Positions 1-9,572 are shown, counted from the stretch's first letter. The stretch: DNA of 64,000 nt from Paenibacillus sp. BSR1-1 (GCF_030403775.1 NZ_JAQMWQ010000029.1:1-64000), one strand, 5' to 3'. Numbers and translations: made by a program. The notes: a model not told the origin generated them from the letters alone.

Positions 1-86
<86 letters not shown>

Positions 87-93
87 ACAAGAA

Positions 94-123
94 AAGGACA
101 ATCCGCGAGGATTGTCTTTTTTT
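94..123 (+). terminator. Rho-independent terminator of the rRNA operon
   Basis: A stem AAGGACAATCC / GGATTGTCTTT closes over a GCGA tetraloop and runs into a T-tract, eight bases after the 5S end. This is a strong intrinsic terminator and separates the rRNA operon from the ctsR promoter. Confidence 0.9.
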
Positions 124-130
124 GTATTAA

Positions 131-275
131 GGACAAAACTTCTGGCAAAATCAATCTAATTGTCCCTAATAGCCCTTATTGAGGACAAAATTGATTATCA
201 AACGAAACAAAATGTCCTTAGTAGGCATATGCAAGACAAGGCTGGTTATTAAACTATTAAAACTGTCCATCATCT
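131..275 (+). repeat. Three diverged tandem copies of a 51-52 bp unit
   Basis: Units start at 131, 183 and 234. Each opens with (G/A)GACAA and carries TGTCC exactly 30 bases later, so each unit is bounded by an inverted GGACA/TGTCC pair. Copies 1 and 2 are also alike at their 3' ends (TGTCCYTARTAG). Copy 3 is more worn but keeps the register, sharing TTAT, AAAC and AAA blocks with copy 2. No coding function is apparent. The rest of 124-396 is AT-rich and shows nothing else that I can name. Confidence 0.6.
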
Positions 276-396
276 CGATCCAATCCAATCCCACCCTCCA
301 TTCGATTCACTCAAACCAATCACAAACAAATCAACATAAAAAAATTCACACGTTTCCCATCCGCAGAATTTGGAGAAAATCATTAGTAGCGAAACG

Positions 397-425
397 TTGC
401 ATCTAGATAAAAAAATGAGTATAAT
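397..425 (+). promoter_or_regulatory. Sigma-A promoter of the ctsR operon
   Basis: A -35 box TTGCAT (397-402) and a perfect -10 TATAAT (420-425) are separated by 17 bases. Transcription should start near 432, inside the CtsR operator. Confidence 0.8.
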
Positions 426-428
426 TTA

Positions 429-445
429 TGTCAAATATAGTCAAA
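429..445 (+). promoter_or_regulatory. CtsR operator
   Basis: TGTCAAA-TAT-AGTCAAA matches the directly repeated CtsR heptad (A/G)GTCAAA-NAN-(A/G)GTCAAA. It lies at the expected transcription start, just after the -10 box, so CtsR bound here would block the promoter. This is the usual autoregulation of the ctsR-mcsA-mcsB-clpC operon by heat and protein stress. Confidence 0.88.
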
Positions 446-478
446 GTCAGATAAAATAATAACAAAGGGGGTGGGAAG

Positions 479-940
479 ATGAGAAACATCTCCGATATTA
501 TTGAAAAATATTTAAAGCAAGTATTAGAAATGAGTGACGAGGACCTTGTTGAAATAAAGCGGAGTGAAATCGCCGATAAATTTCAATGCGTTCCGTCCCA
601 AATCAATTACGTCATCAACACACGCTTTACCATCGAAAGAGGCTACATTGTTGAGAGTAAAAGAGGCGGCGGTGGGTATATACGAATTATGAAGGTTCAA
701 TCCCATGATTTAGCCCATCTAATCGACCACTTGCTATCGTTGATTCAACACCGAATTAGTCAGACAAGTGCCGAAGACGTCATCCTCAGGCTTGTCCAGG
801 AAGAAATCATAACAACCAGAGAAGCGAAAATCATGTTAAGTGTCATTGACCGTTCTGTTTTATATATTGATCTTCCACACCGGGACGAATTACGAGCCAG
901 AATGCTAAAAGCTATGCTAACATCATTAAAATATAAATAA
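479..940 (+). CDS. ctsR: CtsR, transcriptional repressor of class III stress genes
   Basis: A 153-residue repressor of clp genes. The N-terminal winged helix-turn-helix ends in a glycine-rich wing, RGGGG at 62-66. Arg62 corresponds to the arginine known to be phosphorylated by McsB in CtsR, which releases DNA. The C-terminal half is the dimer domain. It is first in a four-gene operon and follows its own operator. The ribosome binding site AAAGGGGGTGGG precedes the ATG. Length and sequence agree closely with Bacillus CtsR. Confidence 0.97.
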   Translation: MRNISDIIEKYLKQVLEMSDEDLVEIKRSEIADKFQCVPSQINYVINTRFTIERGYIVESKRGGGGYIRIMKVQSHDLAHLIDHLLSLIQHRISQTSAEDVILRLVQEEIITTREAKIMLSVIDRSVLYIDLPHRDELRARMLKAMLTSLKYK

Positions 941-965
941 CTAAAGCTGCTGGAGAGGTGAAAAT

Positions 966-1514
966 ATGATTTGCCAAGAGTGTAATCAAAGACCTGCAGC
1001 ACTTCATTTTACAAAATTCATAAATGGTGAAAAAACAGAAGTGCATCTTTGTGAGAAATGTGCTCAGGAAAAAGGCGAAATGTTTATTTTTAATGGAGAG
1101 TCGGGTTTCGCATTTAATAATCTGTTAGCCGGATTACTAAATATCGACCCTTCTTTTAAAAAGCCCAGCCAAAGCCCGTTTCATCAGGAGGAAGTCCTGC
1201 AATGTGATCACTGTTCAATGACTTTTCCTCAATTTTTAAAGGTAGGCCGTTTCGGTTGTGCATATTGCTATGAAACCTTCAAAGAACAGCTAAAACCTGT
1301 TTTGGGACGTCTTCACAGCGGCAACTGGGCACATAATGGAAAAATCCCTAAAAGAATTGGCAGTGGAATTTATCTTCGCAAGCAATTAGATGAACTGAAA
1401 AACGCACTTAGGGATTCCATCATCAGTGAAGAATTTGAGAGAGCTGCTGAGATTCGTGATAAAATACGGAACTTAGAAAAACAACTAGCAAGCAGCCCTG
1501 AGGGGGGGGAATAA
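966..1514 (+). CDS. mcsA: McsA, zinc-binding activator of the McsB arginine kinase
   Basis: 182 residues. Two sets of CXXC pairs (C3/C6 and C29/C32, then CDHC and CAYC in the middle) form the zinc-binding half. A C-terminal UVR-type helical segment around residues 145-175 is the usual contact for ClpC or McsB. In Bacillus, McsA activates McsB and helps deliver targets to ClpCP. It sits 25 bases after ctsR and 4 bases before mcsB, so co-translation is likely. Confidence 0.95.
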   Translation: MICQECNQRPAALHFTKFINGEKTEVHLCEKCAQEKGEMFIFNGESGFAFNNLLAGLLNIDPSFKKPSQSPFHQEEVLQCDHCSMTFPQFLKVGRFGCAYCYETFKEQLKPVLGRLHSGNWAHNGKIPKRIGSGIYLRKQLDELKNALRDSIISEEFERAAEIRDKIRNLEKQLASSPEGGE

Positions 1515-1518
1515 AGGC

Positions 1519-2601
1519 GTGTCACTCGAACGTTTTCTTAATCAAGCGGTCAGTTCATGGATGTGTGCGGAAGGACCCGATTCCGATATTGTCCTAAGTT
1601 CGCGAATACGATTGGCTCGAAATTTTTATGAATATCCTTTCCCAACTTTATTTTCACACGAAGAGGCAAAAAAGATTATTTTAGAAATGGAAGAGATTTT
1701 AAAAATTTCGCCGTTCCAAAAATTTGGCCAAATGGAATTGCTGAAAATTGATGAAATACAGCCGCTCCAAAAAAGAGTCTTAGTGGAAAAGCATTTAATC
1801 AGTCCGCATTTAGCGGAAGATTCACCATATGGTGCAATTCTATTAACCGAAAATGAAGAAGTTAGTATTATGATTAATGAAGAAGATCATATCCGAATAC
1901 AATGCTTGTTCCCAGGCTTGCAATTATCAGAAGCGCTGGATGCTGCAAATGAAATTGATGATTGGCTCGAGAGTAATATTCAATATGCTTTTGATGAAAA
2001 ACACGGCTACTTGACTAGCTGTCCTACTAATGTAGGAACAGGCCTTCGCGCTTCCGTTATGATGCATCTGCCGGGGCTGATGTTAACCCAGCAAATCAAC
2101 CGGATTATTCCTGCTATTCATCAATTAGGACTGGTTGTTAGAGGGATATATGGCGAAGGAAGTGAGGCGCTGGGGAATATATTTCAAATCTCCAATCAAA
2201 TTACATTAGGAAAATCGGAAGAGGATATCGGCCGTGACCTGATGGGCGTTGTCAGCCAGTTAATTTCACAAGAAAGGTCGGCGCGCGAAGCATTACGAAA
2301 GACTTCTAACATACAATTAGAAGACAGGGTGTTCCGCTCCTTGGGCGTGTTATCTAATAGCCGGATCATTGAATCAAAGGAAGCTGCAAAGTGTTTATCC
2401 GATGTTCGGCTTGGAATAGATATGGGGTATATCAATGATATGCCAAAAACGATATTAAATGAATTAATGATATTAACCCAGCCGGGATTTTTGCAGCAAT
2501 ATGCCGGCGGACCGTTAAGACCTCATGAGAGAGATATCAGACGCGCAGCATTAATAAGGGAACGACTAAATTTGGAGAAGGAAAAAATAGGTGAGGAGTG
2601 A
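1519..2601 (+). CDS. mcsB: McsB, protein-arginine kinase
   Basis: 360 residues of the phosphagen-kinase fold. It phosphorylates arginines on CtsR and misfolded proteins, marking them for ClpCP. Visible motifs are the nucleotide-binding SSRIRLARN (27-35), the catalytic-loop Cys168 in CPTNVGTG, and the allosteric RDIRRA phosphoarginine-binding motif near residue 340. The start is a GTG four bases after mcsA. Nothing looks damaged. Confidence 0.96.
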   Translation: MSLERFLNQAVSSWMCAEGPDSDIVLSSRIRLARNFYEYPFPTLFSHEEAKKIILEMEEILKISPFQKFGQMELLKIDEIQPLQKRVLVEKHLISPHLAEDSPYGAILLTENEEVSIMINEEDHIRIQCLFPGLQLSEALDAANEIDDWLESNIQYAFDEKHGYLTSCPTNVGTGLRASVMMHLPGLMLTQQINRIIPAIHQLGLVVRGIYGEGSEALGNIFQISNQITLGKSEEDIGRDLMGVVSQLISQERSAREALRKTSNIQLEDRVFRSLGVLSNSRIIESKEAAKCLSDVRLGIDMGYINDMPKTILNELMILTQPGFLQQYAGGPLRPHERDIRRAALIRERLNLEKEKIGEE

Positions 2602-2605
2602 GAGT

Positions 2606-5047
2606 ATGATGTTCGGCCGTTTTACTGAGAGAGCACAAAAAGTTTTAGCTTTAGCACAAGAGGAAGCCATTCGTCTTGGTCACAACAATATTGGGACAGA
2701 GCATATTTTATTAGGGTTAATTCGTGAAGGAGAAGGGATCGCAGCAAAAGCCCTTTATGGACTGGGATTAGGTTCTGATAAAATCCAAAAAGAAGTTGAA
2801 AACTTAATTGGCAAAGGACAAGAGACGTCACAAACCATTCACTATACTCCTAGAGCAAAAAAAGTCATTGAACTTTCCATGGATGAGGCCCGTAAATTAG
2901 GCCATTCCTATGTGGGAACTGAGCATATCCTCCTTGGTTTAATTCGGGAGGGAGAAGGGGTTGCGGCCCGAGTACTTAATAACCTTGGTGTCAGCTTAAA
3001 TAAAGCGCGCCAGCAGGTCCTTCAATTATTAGGCAGCAATGAATCCGGCGGCCATCAAGGTGGCGGCGCAGTAAGCGCTAATACTCCAACACTTGATAGC
3101 CTTGCTCGTGATTTAACAGCCATTGCAAGAGAAGGAAGCCTAGATCCGGTTATTGGACGCAGCAAGGAAATTCAGCGAGTTATCGAGGTCCTAAGCCGCC
3201 GGACAAAAAATAACCCGGTTTTAATCGGGGAGCCTGGTGTAGGTAAAACCGCGATTGCAGAAGGGCTGGCCCAGCAAATCGTGAATAATGAAGTGCCGGA
3301 AATTCTCCGTGATAAGCGCGTCATGACGCTCGACATGGGAACGGTTGTTGCCGGAACGAAGTACCGAGGTGAATTTGAAGACCGTCTGAAAAAAGTAATG
3401 GATGAAATTCGCCAAGCCGGTAATATTATTTTATTCATTGATGAACTTCATACCTTAATTGGAGCAGGTGGTGCGGAAGGTGCGATTGATGCTTCCAATA
3501 TTTTAAAACCATCGCTTGCCCGCGGTGAACTTCAATGTATCGGTGCTACGACACTTGATGAATACCGTAAATATATTGAAAAAGATGCTGCCTTAGAACG
3601 TCGTTTCCAGCCAATCCGTGTTGATGAACCAACGGCTGAGGAATCGATTCAAATTTTAGAAGGACTGCGGGATCGTTATGAGGCACACCACCGTGTTTCG
3701 ATTACAGATGAAGCAATTGAGGCAGCGGTAAAGCTATCTGACCGTTATATTTCGGATCGCTTCCTTCCTGATAAAGCCATCGATTTAATTGATGAAGCGG
3801 GCTCGAAGGTACGTCTTCGCTCCTATACCACTCCTCCTAATTTAAAAGAATTAGAGGTTAAGCTGGAAGATGTCAGAAAAGAGAAGGACTCAGCTGTTCA
3901 AAGTCAAGAGTTTGAAAAAGCTGCTTCCTTAAGAGATACTGAGCAGCGTCTGCGTGAACAGCTCGAAGAAACGAAGAAAACATGGAAAGAAAAACAAGGA
4001 AAAGAAAATAACGAAGTAACGGTTGAGGATATCGCCAGTGTTGTTTCCAGCTGGACGGGAGTACCTGTTTCGAAACTTCAACAAACGGAGACTGCAAAAC
4101 TTCTAAATCTAGAGGAAGTTCTTCATTCCCGTGTTATTGGTCAAGAGGAAGCCGTTATTGCAGTGTCTAAAGCGGTCCGCCGTGCGAGAGCAGGGCTAAA
4201 AGATCCAAAGCGTCCAATCGGTTCCTTTGTCTTCCTTGGTCCTACCGGTGTCGGAAAAACGGAATTAGCACGGGCTCTTGCTGAAGCAATGTTTGGCGAT
4301 GAGGATGCAATGATTCGTATTGATATGTCTGAGTATATGGAGAAGCATTCTACCTCACGTCTTGTCGGATCCCCTCCAGGTTATGTCGGCTATGAAGAAG
4401 GCGGGCAATTAACCGAGAAGGTTCGAAGAAAACCATACTCTGTCATCTTGCTGGATGAAATTGAAAAAGCACATCCGGATGTATTTAATATCCTTCTTCA
4501 AGTGCTTGAAGATGGACGCTTAACGGATTCCAAAGGAAGAACGGTTGATTTCCGGAATACCGTCTTAATCATGACCTCCAATGTCGGAGCTGAAGCATTA
4601 AAACGCAATAAATATGTCGGCTTTAATATTCAGGACAGTGCCCAGGATTATAAGGATATGAAGGGGAAAGTAATGGAGGAATTAAAGAAAGCCTTCCGTC
4701 CGGAATTCCTGAACCGTATCGATGAAATCATCGTCTTCCATGCACTCGAGAAGAAGCATTTAGACGAAATTGTCACTCTATTATCAGAGCAGTTAGTCAA
4801 ACGATTAAAGGAACAAAATATTTCAATTGAACTTACGCCTGCAGCTAAAGGCAAAATTTCAGAGGAAGGGTACGACCCAGAATATGGGGCTAGACCACTA
4901 AGACGTGCGATTCAAAAGCATATTGAAGACCGTCTATCTGAAGAACTGCTAAAAGGTACATTATTAACAGGCCACCATGCTATAATAGATGTTGATAATG
5001 GTGAATTTGTTGTTAAATCGGCTGAGAAAACAAGCTTAGCGAAATAA
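2606..5047 (+). CDS. clpC: ClpC, AAA+ unfoldase of the ClpCP protease
   Basis: About 813 residues, the normal ClpC length. In order: two N-terminal Clp_N repeats (each with TEHILLGL.REGEG), first AAA domain with Walker A GEPGVGKT, a UVR/middle domain around 420-460, second AAA domain with Walker A GPTGVGKT, and the C-terminal ClpB-type D2 domain. It hands unfolded and arginine-phosphorylated proteins to ClpP. The start at 2606 (MMFGRF) has a GAGGAG site 7 bases upstream; an upstream in-frame codon is less likely. It ends the CtsR operon. Confidence 0.97.
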   Translation: MMFGRFTERAQKVLALAQEEAIRLGHNNIGTEHILLGLIREGEGIAAKALYGLGLGSDKIQKEVENLIGKGQETSQTIHYTPRAKKVIELSMDEARKLGHSYVGTEHILLGLIREGEGVAARVLNNLGVSLNKARQQVLQLLGSNESGGHQGGGAVSANTPTLDSLARDLTAIAREGSLDPVIGRSKEIQRVIEVLSRRTKNNPVLIGEPGVGKTAIAEGLAQQIVNNEVPEILRDKRVMTLDMGTVVAGTKYRGEFEDRLKKVMDEIRQAGNIILFIDELHTLIGAGGAEGAIDASNILKPSLARGELQCIGATTLDEYRKYIEKDAALERRFQPIRVDEPTAEESIQILEGLRDRYEAHHRVSITDEAIEAAVKLSDRYISDRFLPDKAIDLIDEAGSKVRLRSYTTPPNLKELEVKLEDVRKEKDSAVQSQEFEKAASLRDTEQRLREQLEETKKTWKEKQGKENNEVTVEDIASVVSSWTGVPVSKLQQTETAKLLNLEEVLHSRVIGQEEAVIAVSKAVRRARAGLKDPKRPIGSFVFLGPTGVGKTELARALAEAMFGDEDAMIRIDMSEYMEKHSTSRLVGSPPGYVGYEEGGQLTEKVRRKPYSVILLDEIEKAHPDVFNILLQVLEDGRLTDSKGRTVDFRNTVLIMTSNVGAEALKRNKYVGFNIQDSAQDYKDMKGKVMEELKKAFRPEFLNRIDEIIVFHALEKKHLDEIVTLLSEQLVKRLKEQNISIELTPAAKGKISEEGYDPEYGARPLRRAIQKHIEDRLSEELLKGTLLTGHHAIIDVDNGEFVVKSAEKTSLAK

Positions 5048-5089
5048 AATAGTTAAAGTTCTGCAAAAAATAACTGTAGTTACTCAAGT

Positions 5090-5131
5090 AGAGGTACACG
5101 TGAATAAAGTCCAACCGTGTACCTCTTTTTT
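5090..5131 (+). terminator. Intrinsic terminator after clpC
   Basis: An 11-bp perfect stem, AGAGGTACACG (5090-5100) with CGTGTACCTCT (5116-5126), has a 15-base loop and is followed by a T-run. It ends the ctsR operon about 30 bases before radA. Confidence 0.9.
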
Positions 5132-5161
5132 CATTTTTGCAGTTGTAAGGAAGGTATAGGA

Positions 5162-6544
5162 ATGGCTAAACGAAAAACGAAGTTTATGTGCTCAGAGTGC
5201 GGTTATGAATCGCCAAAATGGATGGGTAAATGTCCGGGGTGTGGTTCGTGGAATAAGATGGTCGAGGAAGTAGAGGTAACCGGTGCGAATAGAAGAGGGG
5301 CTTTTGCCCATTCACAAGGCACTTCAGCAATCCTCTCAAAACCAACTCCAATCACATCAATTGAAATGATAAGTGAACCAAGAATTCTTACCGATTTAAA
5401 TGAATTGAACCGAGTCCTCGGCGGCGGGGTCGTTAAAGGTTCTTTAGTTTTGATTGGCGGGGATCCGGGAATCGGTAAATCAACGCTGCTTCTACAAGTA
5501 TCCTCCCAGCTGGCGGGTAAAGGCAATCAGGTTTTGTACATATCGGGTGAGGAGTCAATGAGGCAAACCAAACTCCGTGCTGAACGTTTGGGAATCAAAT
5601 CAGAAAATCTGCTTGTCTATGCGGAAACAAATCTTGAAGAAATTAATCGAACGATTGATAGTACAAATCCAAGTTTCGTCATCATCGATTCCATCCAAAC
5701 CGTCTTCCACCCGGATATTACTTCAGCGCCGGGGAGCGTTTCCCAGGTCCGTGAGTGTACCTCTGAACTAATGAGAATTGGAAAAACGAAAGGGATCGCC
5801 ATTTTTATCGTTGGGCACGTCACCAAAGAAGGCTCAATTGCCGGACCGAGACTGTTAGAGCATATGGTGGATACGGTGCTTTATTTTGAAGGAGAGCGGC
5901 ACCATACGTATCGCATATTACGAGCAGTCAAAAATCGCTTTGGCTCGACAAATGAAATGGGTATTTTTGAAATGAAGGAGTTTGGCCTCGAGGAAGTCGA
6001 AAACCCATCTGAAATTTTCCTGGAAGAACGTTCAAGGGGTGCGGCAGGGTCTACAGTGGTGGCTTCGATGGAAGGAACTCGCCCTGTTCTAGTAGAAATT
6101 CAGGCGTTAATCTCTCCGACAAGCTTCGGAAACCCGCGCAGAATGGCAACCGGAATCGACCATAACCGAGTGCCGCTATTAATGGCCGTCCTCGAGAAGC
6201 GCGTAGGAATGCTCCTGCAAAATCAAGATGCCTATTTAAAGGTTGCTGGCGGCGTAAAATTGGATGAGCCGGCGATTGATTTAGCCGTAGCGGTCAGCAT
6301 CGCCTCGAGCTTTAGAGATAAACCGACAAGGCCGACCGATTGCATTATAGGTGAAGTGGGGCTGACCGGTGAGGTTAGACGGGTATCGAGAATCGAGCAG
6401 CGCGTCCAGGAAGCGGCAAAGCTTGGATTTGAGCGGGTCATCCTGCCAGCCAATAATTTAAGCGGCTGGAACGGGCCGGCAGGAGTTGAACTAATAGGTG
6501 TTTCGTCGGTAAGCGAAGCACTAAAAGCTGCGTTGGGGGAGTAG
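5162..6544 (+). CDS. radA: RadA, DNA-repair and recombination ATPase
   Basis: 460 residues from the ATG at 5162, chosen because AAGGAAGG lies 7 bases upstream. An N-terminal four-cysteine zinc finger (CSEC and CPGC pairs), a RecA-like ATPase with Walker A GDPGIGKST, the RadA-specific KNRFG motif, and a C-terminal Lon-protease-like domain without evident protease function are all present. RadA promotes branch migration during recombinational repair. It lies 3 bases before disA, its usual partner; RadA is known to modulate DisA in Bacillus. Confidence 0.96.
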   Translation: MAKRKTKFMCSECGYESPKWMGKCPGCGSWNKMVEEVEVTGANRRGAFAHSQGTSAILSKPTPITSIEMISEPRILTDLNELNRVLGGGVVKGSLVLIGGDPGIGKSTLLLQVSSQLAGKGNQVLYISGEESMRQTKLRAERLGIKSENLLVYAETNLEEINRTIDSTNPSFVIIDSIQTVFHPDITSAPGSVSQVRECTSELMRIGKTKGIAIFIVGHVTKEGSIAGPRLLEHMVDTVLYFEGERHHTYRILRAVKNRFGSTNEMGIFEMKEFGLEEVENPSEIFLEERSRGAAGSTVVASMEGTRPVLVEIQALISPTSFGNPRRMATGIDHNRVPLLMAVLEKRVGMLLQNQDAYLKVAGGVKLDEPAIDLAVAVSIASSFRDKPTRPTDCIIGEVGLTGEVRRVSRIEQRVQEAAKLGFERVILPANNLSGWNGPAGVELIGVSSVSEALKAALGE

Positions 6545-6547
6545 CGG

Positions 6548-7621
6548 ATGGATCATAAAAAGCTTGGCGAACATACAGTTACTGATGTGTTACAGCTTAT
6601 TGCCCCGGGAACACCTCTTCGCGAGGGAATTGATAATGTTCTGAGAGCCAATACTGGGGGGCTCATTGTAATTGGTTATAACGAAAAGGTTAAAAGTATT
6701 GTCGACGGCGGCTTTGCCATCAACTGTCCTTTTTCGCCAAGCTTTTTATATGAATTGGCCAAAATGGATGGAGCCATTATCCTAAATGAAACTGGAAATA
6801 AAATTCTATTTGCAAATGCCCAGCTGGCGCCTGACGCGGATATAACCTCGACTGAAACGGGGATGAGGCACCGAACGGCTGAGAGAGCTGCCAAACAAAC
6901 GAAAGCTCTAGTCATAGCTATTTCACAAAGGCGAAATGTCATTACCTTGTATCAAGGAAATGTCCGTTATGCGTTAAAAGATATTGCAGTCATTTTAACA
7001 AAAGCCAATCAGGCCATTCAAACACTTGAGAAATATAAAGCGGTTCTGGAACAAAGTATTACCAATTTAAGTATTTTGGAGTTTGAGGAATCAGTTACTT
7101 ACAATGATTTTTTACTGGTTCTTCATCGGTTTGAAATGGTGTTAAAAATTAAAAACGAACTATTAACCTACTTGTATGAACTGGGAACAGAGGGCAGGCT
7201 GATCCGCTTGCAAATGAATGAAATTTTGACGGAGCTAGAAGAGGAAATCATGTTAATCATCAAGGACTATGCCCATGATCGCGATGTGAAATCCCGTGAA
7301 GTCTTTCAAAGGATGCAGGTGCTGGCCAATAGCGGCACGATTGAAGATATGGTGTTATTAAAGCTAATGGGCTACCTAGGGTATGTTCATTTAGATGAAA
7401 ATAAAAATCCCCGTGGTTATCGGATTCTGAATAAAATACCGCGGCTGCCAGCCATCATTATCGAAAACCTCATCACTTGTTTCGACGAACTTTCCAATAT
7501 TATTGCTGCCACTGTTGAAGAACTGGACGAAGTTGAGGGGATTGGAGAAGTTCGGGCAAAGAAAATTAAAGAAGGATTTAAATTAATTAAAGAGCGGCTC
7601 TACACGGTCCGCCATTTGTAA
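6548..7621 (+). CDS. disA: DisA, DNA-scanning diadenylate cyclase
   Basis: 357 residues. The N-terminal DAC domain carries the DGA motif (MDGAIIL) and RHRTAER, which together make cyclic di-AMP from two ATP. A helical middle domain follows, and the C-terminal helix-hairpin-helix (VEGIGEVRAKKI) binds branched DNA. DisA links chromosome integrity to sporulation through c-di-AMP. It is translationally close to radA (3-base gap). No key residue is missing. Confidence 0.97.
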   Translation: MDHKKLGEHTVTDVLQLIAPGTPLREGIDNVLRANTGGLIVIGYNEKVKSIVDGGFAINCPFSPSFLYELAKMDGAIILNETGNKILFANAQLAPDADITSTETGMRHRTAERAAKQTKALVIAISQRRNVITLYQGNVRYALKDIAVILTKANQAIQTLEKYKAVLEQSITNLSILEFEESVTYNDFLLVLHRFEMVLKIKNELLTYLYELGTEGRLIRLQMNEILTELEEEIMLIIKDYAHDRDVKSREVFQRMQVLANSGTIEDMVLLKLMGYLGYVHLDENKNPRGYRILNKIPRLPAIIIENLITCFDELSNIIAATVEELDEVEGIGEVRAKKIKEGFKLIKERLYTVRHL

Positions 7622-7632
7622 TTGGTAATTAT

Positions 7633-7661
7633 TTGACACAAAAATTTTCCAATGCTACCCT
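7633..7661 (+). promoter_or_regulatory. Candidate sigma-A promoter downstream of disA
   Basis: TTGACA (7633-7638) and TACCCT (7656-7661) are separated by 17 bases. The -35 is perfect and the -10 is poor. A second -10-like TATAAT (7759-7764) lies 20 bases before the yacL start but has no good -35. Either could drive yacL-ispD-ispF. Confidence 0.5.
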
Positions 7662-7783
7662 ATGAGGAGTAAGATTTTAACATCGCAATTTTATATCAAG
7701 GCCTTTCCAATTTGGAAAAATAATCAACATTTCAAGGTTTCAATTTTACGAATCTGTTTATAATGAGTAGAGGAGGTGAAGGA

Positions 7784-8872
7784 ATGTTAAAGCGAATTGT
7801 GCAGGCTTGCTTCCTCATAATAGGTGGTACGCTTGGGATCCTGTTTTTACCGAATTTGTTCAATCTACTTCATATTAATGACATTCCCGTTATTAATAAT
7901 TCTTATGTCACTGCTATTTTAGGTGCTATTATTTTTTATCTTATTACCTTTTGGGCAGTAGATTATGTGTTTAATTTTATTACATGGGCTGAAGATTCAT
8001 TAGTGAAAATTCCTGTTACGGATGTTTTGTTTGGCAGTCTAGGTCTCATTTTTGGCCTGTTGGTCGCCTTTTTAGTCGGCTTTGCGCTAAACGCTGTTCA
8101 GGTGCCGGTGTTAAATGCGGTTGCACCCATTTTGCTGACTCTATTATTTGGTTACTTAGGCTTTCAAGTCGGCTTTAAAAAACGTGATGAGCTCTTAGGC
8201 CTTTTTGGAAAGGGCAGCAGCAAGAAAAAGTCTTCGGAAGAAGAGTCTGAAAAGGAAGCTAAGCAATCTTTAAAAATATTAGATACCAGTGTCATTATCG
8301 ATGGACGTGTTGCTGATATTTGCCAAACGGGATTTTTAGAAGGGACCATTGTCATTCCCCAGTTTGTTTTGGCGGAATTGCAGCATATTGCGGACTCTTC
8401 TGATGTCTTAAAGAGAAATCGAGGCCGACGAGGCTTGGATATTTTAAACAGAATTCAAAAGGAACTCGCCATAAAAGTTGAAATTTACGAGGGCGATTTT
8501 GACGAGATTAGTGAAGTGGATTCAAAGCTTGTTAAGCTGGCGAAAATAACAAATGGTATTCTTGTTACCAATGATTTTAATCTTAATAAAGTATGTGAAT
8601 TGCAGAACGTCTCTGTATTAAATATTAATGATTTAGCCAATGCCGTTAAGCCGGTTGTTCTTCCAGGGGAGGAATTAACGGTTCAAGTTATTAAAGATGG
8701 AAAAGAATATCATCAGGGCGTTGCTTATTTAGATGATGGAACAATGATTGTCGTAGAAGAGGGAAGAGAATATATCGGGAAAAGAATTGAGGTTCTGGTT
8801 ACCAGTGTCCTTCAGACTTCTGCCGGGCGAATGATTTTTGCTAAACCTAAATTATTAGAAAAAGCTTTATAG
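7784..8872 (+). CDS. yacL: Membrane-anchored PIN/TRAM-domain protein (YacL family)
   Basis: 362 residues. Four hydrophobic segments fill the first ~130 residues, a charged lysine/glutamate linker follows, then a PIN-type nuclease fold (LDTSVIIDGR with conserved acidic residues and VTNDFNL), then a C-terminal TRAM domain that probably binds RNA. The family is predicted to be a membrane-bound ribonuclease; its substrate is not known to me. The start at 7784 has a strong GAGGAGGTGA site; the preceding in-frame codons overlap that site. Confidence 0.88.
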   Translation: MLKRIVQACFLIIGGTLGILFLPNLFNLLHINDIPVINNSYVTAILGAIIFYLITFWAVDYVFNFITWAEDSLVKIPVTDVLFGSLGLIFGLLVAFLVGFALNAVQVPVLNAVAPILLTLLFGYLGFQVGFKKRDELLGLFGKGSSKKKSSEEESEKEAKQSLKILDTSVIIDGRVADICQTGFLEGTIVIPQFVLAELQHIADSSDVLKRNRGRRGLDILNRIQKELAIKVEIYEGDFDEISEVDSKLVKLAKITNGILVTNDFNLNKVCELQNVSVLNINDLANAVKPVVLPGEELTVQVIKDGKEYHQGVAYLDDGTMIVVEEGREYIGKRIEVLVTSVLQTSAGRMIFAKPKLLEKAL

Positions 8873-8886
8873 ATTGAGGTATTTAT

Positions 8887-9570
8887 ATGTCTTACCAAGT
8901 TATTCTCCCGGCTGCGGGCCAGGGAAAAAGAATGGGAGCGGGGAAAAATAAACTGTTGCTCACACTTAATGAAATTCCAGTTCTCATTCATACCTTAAGG
9001 GTGTTTAATGAAGACGAGGCCTGCGATGGCATCATTCTTGCCATTCATCCTCAGGATGAAGCGGAATTTATAGCTTTGTTAAAAAAGCACCAAATCAAAA
9101 AAGTCATCAATTTAGTTCCTGGTGGAAAGGAACGTCAGCATAGTATCTATAATGCTCTGAAAACAGTGAAAAGCGCAGGGATTATTCTTGTTCATGATGC
9201 AGCAAGACCATTTATTCAAAAAGAGCATATTCATCGTTTAACAGATAAGGCGGTTGAAACAGGTGCTGCCATTATCGGAGTACCTGCGAAGGACACGATG
9301 AAAAAGGTTCAGGATGGTATTGTTGCTGAAACTGTCGAACGTTCAAGCTTGTGGGCCGTGCAAACCCCGCAAGCTTTTCGTATTTCGCTCCTTAAAGAGG
9401 CTTATGAAAACGCCGAGAAGGACCAGTTTCTTGGCACAGATGATGCGAGTTTAGTCGAACGCCTCAACCATCCAGTAGCCATGGTCGAAGGCGATTACGA
9501 TAATATCAAGCTGACAACACCTGAAGATCTATTCTTTGCGGAAGCGATTTTGAAAAAAAGGGGTTTTTAA
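8887..9570 (+). CDS. ispD: IspD, 2-C-methyl-D-erythritol 4-phosphate cytidylyltransferase
   Basis: 227 residues. The N-terminal nucleotide-binding signature AAGQGKRMGAGKNK and the HDAARPF motif are those of IspD, which joins CTP to methylerythritol 4-phosphate in the non-mevalonate isoprenoid pathway. It is two bases upstream of ispF, the enzyme two steps later, and the pair is normally co-transcribed. Confidence 0.96.
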   Translation: MSYQVILPAAGQGKRMGAGKNKLLLTLNEIPVLIHTLRVFNEDEACDGIILAIHPQDEAEFIALLKKHQIKKVINLVPGGKERQHSIYNALKTVKSAGIILVHDAARPFIQKEHIHRLTDKAVETGAAIIGVPAKDTMKKVQDGIVAETVERSSLWAVQTPQAFRISLLKEAYENAEKDQFLGTDDASLVERLNHPVAMVEGDYDNIKLTTPEDLFFAEAILKKRGF

Positions 9571-9572
9571 TC

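Noticed and set aside
131..275. Tandem repeats as a CRISPR array
   Set aside because: The units are contiguous and diverged, with no constant repeat and unique spacers and no cas genes nearby.
179..406. 75-codon frame after the 5S gene
   Set aside because: It runs through the tandem repeats and the ctsR promoter, has no ribosome binding site and a low-complexity translation.
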